DNA of 6,089 nucleotides, taken from contig JAFEDW010000128.1 in NCBI GenBank assembly GCA_018241455.1, positions 1-6,089 on the forward strand. The letters are read 5' to 3'. The first letter of the stretch is position 1. The number at the start of each line of letters is the position of its first letter. A program made the position numbers and the translations under genes. The notes beneath the pieces were generated by a model. The model had not been told where the DNA came from and did not search any database. It saw nothing but the letters and a program-made list of their open reading frames with translations. Positions 5,291 to 6,089 of this stretch are shown in pieces. This DNA comes from Pseudomonadota bacterium (GTDB lineage Bacteria > Pseudomonadota > Gammaproteobacteria > Steroidobacterales > Steroidobacteraceae).

Positions 5291-6089
5291 ATGTCCAAGC
5301 AGATTATTGCCGCATTGGCGATTGCGGGCTGCGGCCTCGCGATGACGGCGCAGGCCGATACGGCCGTGACGGAGAACACCACGATCGGCGGCAAGGCCTT
5401 CATCGACCTCACCAGCCTCGACCAGAAGGTCGCCGACGTGAAGACGGCAGCCAGCGGCACCGGCGTCGACGTGAAGCGCTTCTACTTGGTCGCCAACCAC
5501 ACCTTCGATGACGTGTGGTCGGCGAACATCACGACGGATTTCAACTACGTCAGCGCCGATTCCCAGACGCAGCTGTACATCAAGAAGGCCTACCTGCAGG
5601 CGAAGGTGTCCAACGCGTTCTGGGTGCGCGCGGGTTCCGCCGATCTCGGCTGGGTGCCGTTCGTCGAGGACGTCTACGGCTACCGCTATGTCGAGAACGT
5701 GCTGATCGACCGCACCAAGTTCGGTACCTCGGCCGACTGGGGCATTCACATGGGCGGCAAGCTCGCCGACGGCACCGTCGGCTATGCGCTGTCGTTCATC
5801 GAGGGCAACGGCTACAAGAATCCGACTCGTTCCAAGTCGCTCGACGTGGAGGGCCGCGTGAGCTTCACGCCGGTGAAGGGCCTGACGGCGGCACTCGGTT
5901 TCTACAGCGGCAAGCTCGGCAAGGACGTCGAGGGCACGGCCACGCCGGTCGTGCACACGGCGTCGCGCTACAACGCGCTGCTGGCCTACGCGAACGACAC
6001 GTTCCGGATTGGTGGCGAGTATGTCACGGCCGACAACTGGACCGCAGTGACCTCGGCAGCGAAGGATTCGGCCGACGGCTTTTCCGCCT
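5291..6089 (+). CDS. Outer-membrane porin, probably phosphate-related (OprO/OprP-like), 5' part
   Basis: At least 266 residues are encoded before the right edge; no stop is reached. The N-terminus is a signal peptide (Lys3, hydrophobic core about 5-17, likely cleavage TAQA|D after residue 22). The rest has the alternating polar/aromatic pattern of outer-membrane beta-strands: KRFYLVANHTFDDVWSANI, LYIKKAYLQAKV, FWVRAGSADLGWVPF, YGYRYVENVLIDRTKF. The GWVPFVEDVYGYRYVE-type segment is reminiscent of the OprO/OprP porin superfamily, but I cannot confirm the family from sequence reading alone. The ATG at 5291 has an AGGAG Shine-Dalgarno 8 bases upstream. The strong PHO box and adjacency to pst suggest that it brings phosphate, or another phosphorus source such as polyphosphate, through the outer membrane. 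Specificity is inferred from context only. Confidence 0.75.
   Translation, partial: MSKQIIAALAIAGCGLAMTAQADTAVTENTTIGGKAFIDLTSLDQKVADVKTAASGTGVDVKRFYLVANHTFDDVWSANITTDFNYVSADSQTQLYIKKAYLQAKVSNAFWVRAGSADLGWVPFVEDVYGYRYVENVLIDRTKFGTSADWGIHMGGKLADGTVGYALSFIEGNGYKNPTRSKSLDVEGRVSFTPVKGLTAALGFYSGKLGKDVEGTATPVVHTASRYNALLAYANDTFRIGGEYVTADNWTAVTSAAKDSADGFSA

Noticed and set aside
5324..5332. Lipobox-like IAGC at residues 11-14 of the porin signal peptide
   Set aside because: A better signal peptidase I site (AQA|D) follows at residue 22, and beta-barrel porins are not lipoproteins, so the Cys is probably just within the hydrophobic core.

Overview
The window is a near-complete phosphate-acquisition locus from a high-GC proteobacterium, most likely a beta- or gammaproteobacterium. 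That placement rests on the DapE and Pst/PhoU protein character, strong GC bias at third codon positions, and PHO-box-like sites. The genus cannot be named from this stretch. Genes are tightly packed, and I see no mobile elements, CRISPR arrays, tRNAs or rRNAs.

Layout. At the left edge, on the minus strand, lies the 5' part of dapE (succinyl-diaminopimelate desuccinylase, lysine/peptidoglycan pathway) with its own sigma70-like promoter. A divergent intergenic region of about 220 bp follows; it carries a PHO-box-like site and a -10 element facing right. The plus strand then encodes pstS (periplasmic phosphate-binding protein, GTG start), a strong stem-loop, pstC and pstA (the two permeases, ATGA overlap), phoU (signalling regulator), and pstB (ATPase, TTG start overlapping the phoU stop). 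After pstB comes a short intergenic region with a very clear PHO box (two TTGTCAT half-sites with an 11-bp period). It precedes the start of an outer-membrane porin gene that runs off the right edge.

How the genes work together. Under phosphate starvation, PhoB would be expected to activate both the pst operon and the porin. The porin would let phosphate cross the outer membrane, PstS would capture it in the periplasm, PstC/PstA would form the inner-membrane channel and PstB would power it. PhoU would report transporter state to the PhoR kinase, which is not in this window. dapE is an unrelated housekeeping neighbour with a divergent promoter.

The least ordinary points are the gene order (phoU between pstA and pstB rather than after pstB), the TTG start that couples pstB to phoU, a duplicated 10-bp start region before phoU that makes a small overlapping reading frame, the 14-bp perfect hairpin between pstS and pstC, and the separate PHO box for the porin. 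All are variations on a known system; I do not see an undescribed one.
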